A stretch of DNA of 5,354 nt from an uncultured Bacillaceae bacterium. GTDB taxonomy: Bacteria; Bacillota; Bacilli; Bacillales; Amphibacillaceae. The notes under the pieces were generated by a model. The model saw only the letters and a list, made by a program, of their open reading frames with translations, ran no database searches and was not told the DNA's origin. Location: the NCBI GenBank assembly GCA_945639745.1, contig CALZEK010000111.1:1-5354 (forward strand), given 5' to 3'. Positions 4,683-5,354 of this stretch are shown here, piece by piece. Both the position numbers and the translations under genes were made by a program. The stretch's first letter is position 1; each line of letters opens with the position of its first letter.

Positions 4683-5354
4683 ATGTCAAATCTAACAAAT
4701 TCATTGGATAATATGTTCGACCAATTAATCCAAGCAATACCGAATATCATTTACGCACTATTACTCTTACTACTTGCTTGGGTGATTGCAACTGTAGCAA
4801 AAGCAATTATAACTAAAGGACTTACAAAATTAGGGCTTCATACAGCAATGAGTAAGTTACCTATCATTCGTAGTCCGGAACAAGGTAAAGATATTCTTAA
4901 TACAATTGGAAAAATTGTTTATTACTTAATCTTTATTCTATTTATTCCATCAATCCTAGATGTATTAGGAATGCAATCAGTTTCACAGCCAGTGACAAAT
5001 ATGATGGATAAACTATTAGCGTTTATTCCGAACCTATTTGCCGCTGCAATTATTTTACTAATTGGTTTGTTTGTAGCTAAATTAGTTAAAGAAATTGTAT
5101 TTAAGTTCTTATTAAGTTTAGGTGCTGATAATTGGTTTAATCGAATAAATCCAGATTCAAGTACTGGTGAAAAATCATTAAGTATTTCAAGTGTGTTAGC
5201 TAATGTTCTTTATGTATTTATTTTGATACCAATTCTTATTACAGCGTTAGAAGCATTAAATATTAGTTCAATATCAGATCCAATTACGACAGTATTTAAT
5301 AATATATTAAAGAAATGGAAGAGACATTCAAGCATGATAATATTACAGGGACAC
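4683..5354 (+). CDS. Mechanosensitive-channel-like membrane protein with TM_helix repeats (3' end outside window)
   Basis: The reading frame is open from ATG 4683 to the window end (224 residues). Membrane segments lie at about 21-43, 76-96, 111-135 and 170-190. Two of them are homologous repeats of the 'conserved TM helix' type (Pfam TM_helix): AIPNIIYALLLLLLAWVIA (18-36) and FIPNLFAAAIILLIGLFVA (114-132). Proteins with several of these repeats are annotated as small-conductance mechanosensitive channel family or CmpX-like proteins and are thought to act in the membrane under osmotic or envelope stress. Start: the ATG is preceded by AAAAAGGAGAG with suitable spacing. The block before repeat 2 (SQPVTNMMDKLLAFIPN, 101-117) is echoed by SDPITTVFNNIL (198-209), after which a third IPN helix is expected. 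Instead the frame reads KKWKRHSSMIILQGH. The gene may thus be interrupted near 5310, or the sequence changes there for another reason. Confidence 0.82.
   Translation, partial: MSNLTNSLDNMFDQLIQAIPNIIYALLLLLLAWVIATVAKAIITKGLTKLGLHTAMSKLPIIRSPEQGKDILNTIGKIVYYLIFILFIPSILDVLGMQSVSQPVTNMMDKLLAFIPNLFAAAIILLIGLFVAKLVKEIVFKFLLSLGADNWFNRINPDSSTGEKSLSISSVLANVLYVFILIPILITALEALNISSISDPITTVFNNILKKWKRHSSMIILQGH
5310..5354. other. Possible sequence junction inside the channel gene
   Basis: From 5310 the channel frame loses family character (charged, no IPN helix). Neither of the other plus-strand frames restores it: one hits a stop codon within nine codons, the other reads hydrophilic EMEETFKHDNITGT from 5312 and stays open to the end. 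A single frameshift therefore does not explain the change; an insertion such as an IS element, a rearrangement, or an assembly edge would. No terminal repeat of a known IS is recognised in 45 bases. Confidence 0.4.

Overview
The window is AT-rich DNA with strong AGGAGG-like ribosome binding sites, short spacers and T-tailed hairpin terminators. This suggests a low-GC Gram-positive bacterium (class Bacilli, possibly Lactobacillales; the genus cannot be fixed from the sequence). The theme is heavy-metal, mainly copper, handling together with iron-sulfur/nitrosative stress genes.

Layout, left to right. (1) The 3' end of a P1B-type metal-exporting ATPase (1-495), whose last membrane helix carries a His-Glu motif like the Zn/Co/Fe exporters of the P1B-4 group. 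(2) A compact operon (about 500-1463). It starts with a perfect palindrome that matches the FNR-family consensus TTGAT-N4-ATCAA, placed where a class II activator would sit relative to a -10 box. It then encodes a 77-residue HMA metallochaperone-like protein, a 101-residue RIC/ScdA-related protein, and a second copy of the HMA gene that is identical in protein sequence (two silent base differences). It ends in a 14-bp hairpin terminator. (3) A complete CopB-type (P1B-3) copper ATPase with a His-rich N-terminus (1563-3572). Its leader has a tandem ATCTTGATA repeat and no recognisable CopY cop box. (4) An unrecognised 83-residue protein with two membrane segments (3727-3978). (5) A bidirectional terminator, then a DUF302 gene on the minus strand (4057-4443). 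(6) A plus-strand gene for a multi-pass membrane protein of the TM_helix/mechanosensitive channel type (4683 to the window end). Its sequence departs from its own internal repeat pattern in the last 45 bases, so a junction or insertion is possible there.

How the genes may work together (inference): CopB would remove Cu(I) from the cell, while the small HMA proteins would carry or buffer a thiophilic metal. The RIC-like protein points to Fe-S cluster repair, a known target of both copper and nitric oxide damage. The FNR-type site would tie the HMA-RIC-HMA operon to oxygen, redox or NO state rather than to copper alone. DUF302 proteins are often found near metal and redox genes but have no firm role. 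The most unusual points are the duplicated HMA gene around the RIC gene, with repeat ends that match the ORF ends, and the well-placed FNR-like site.
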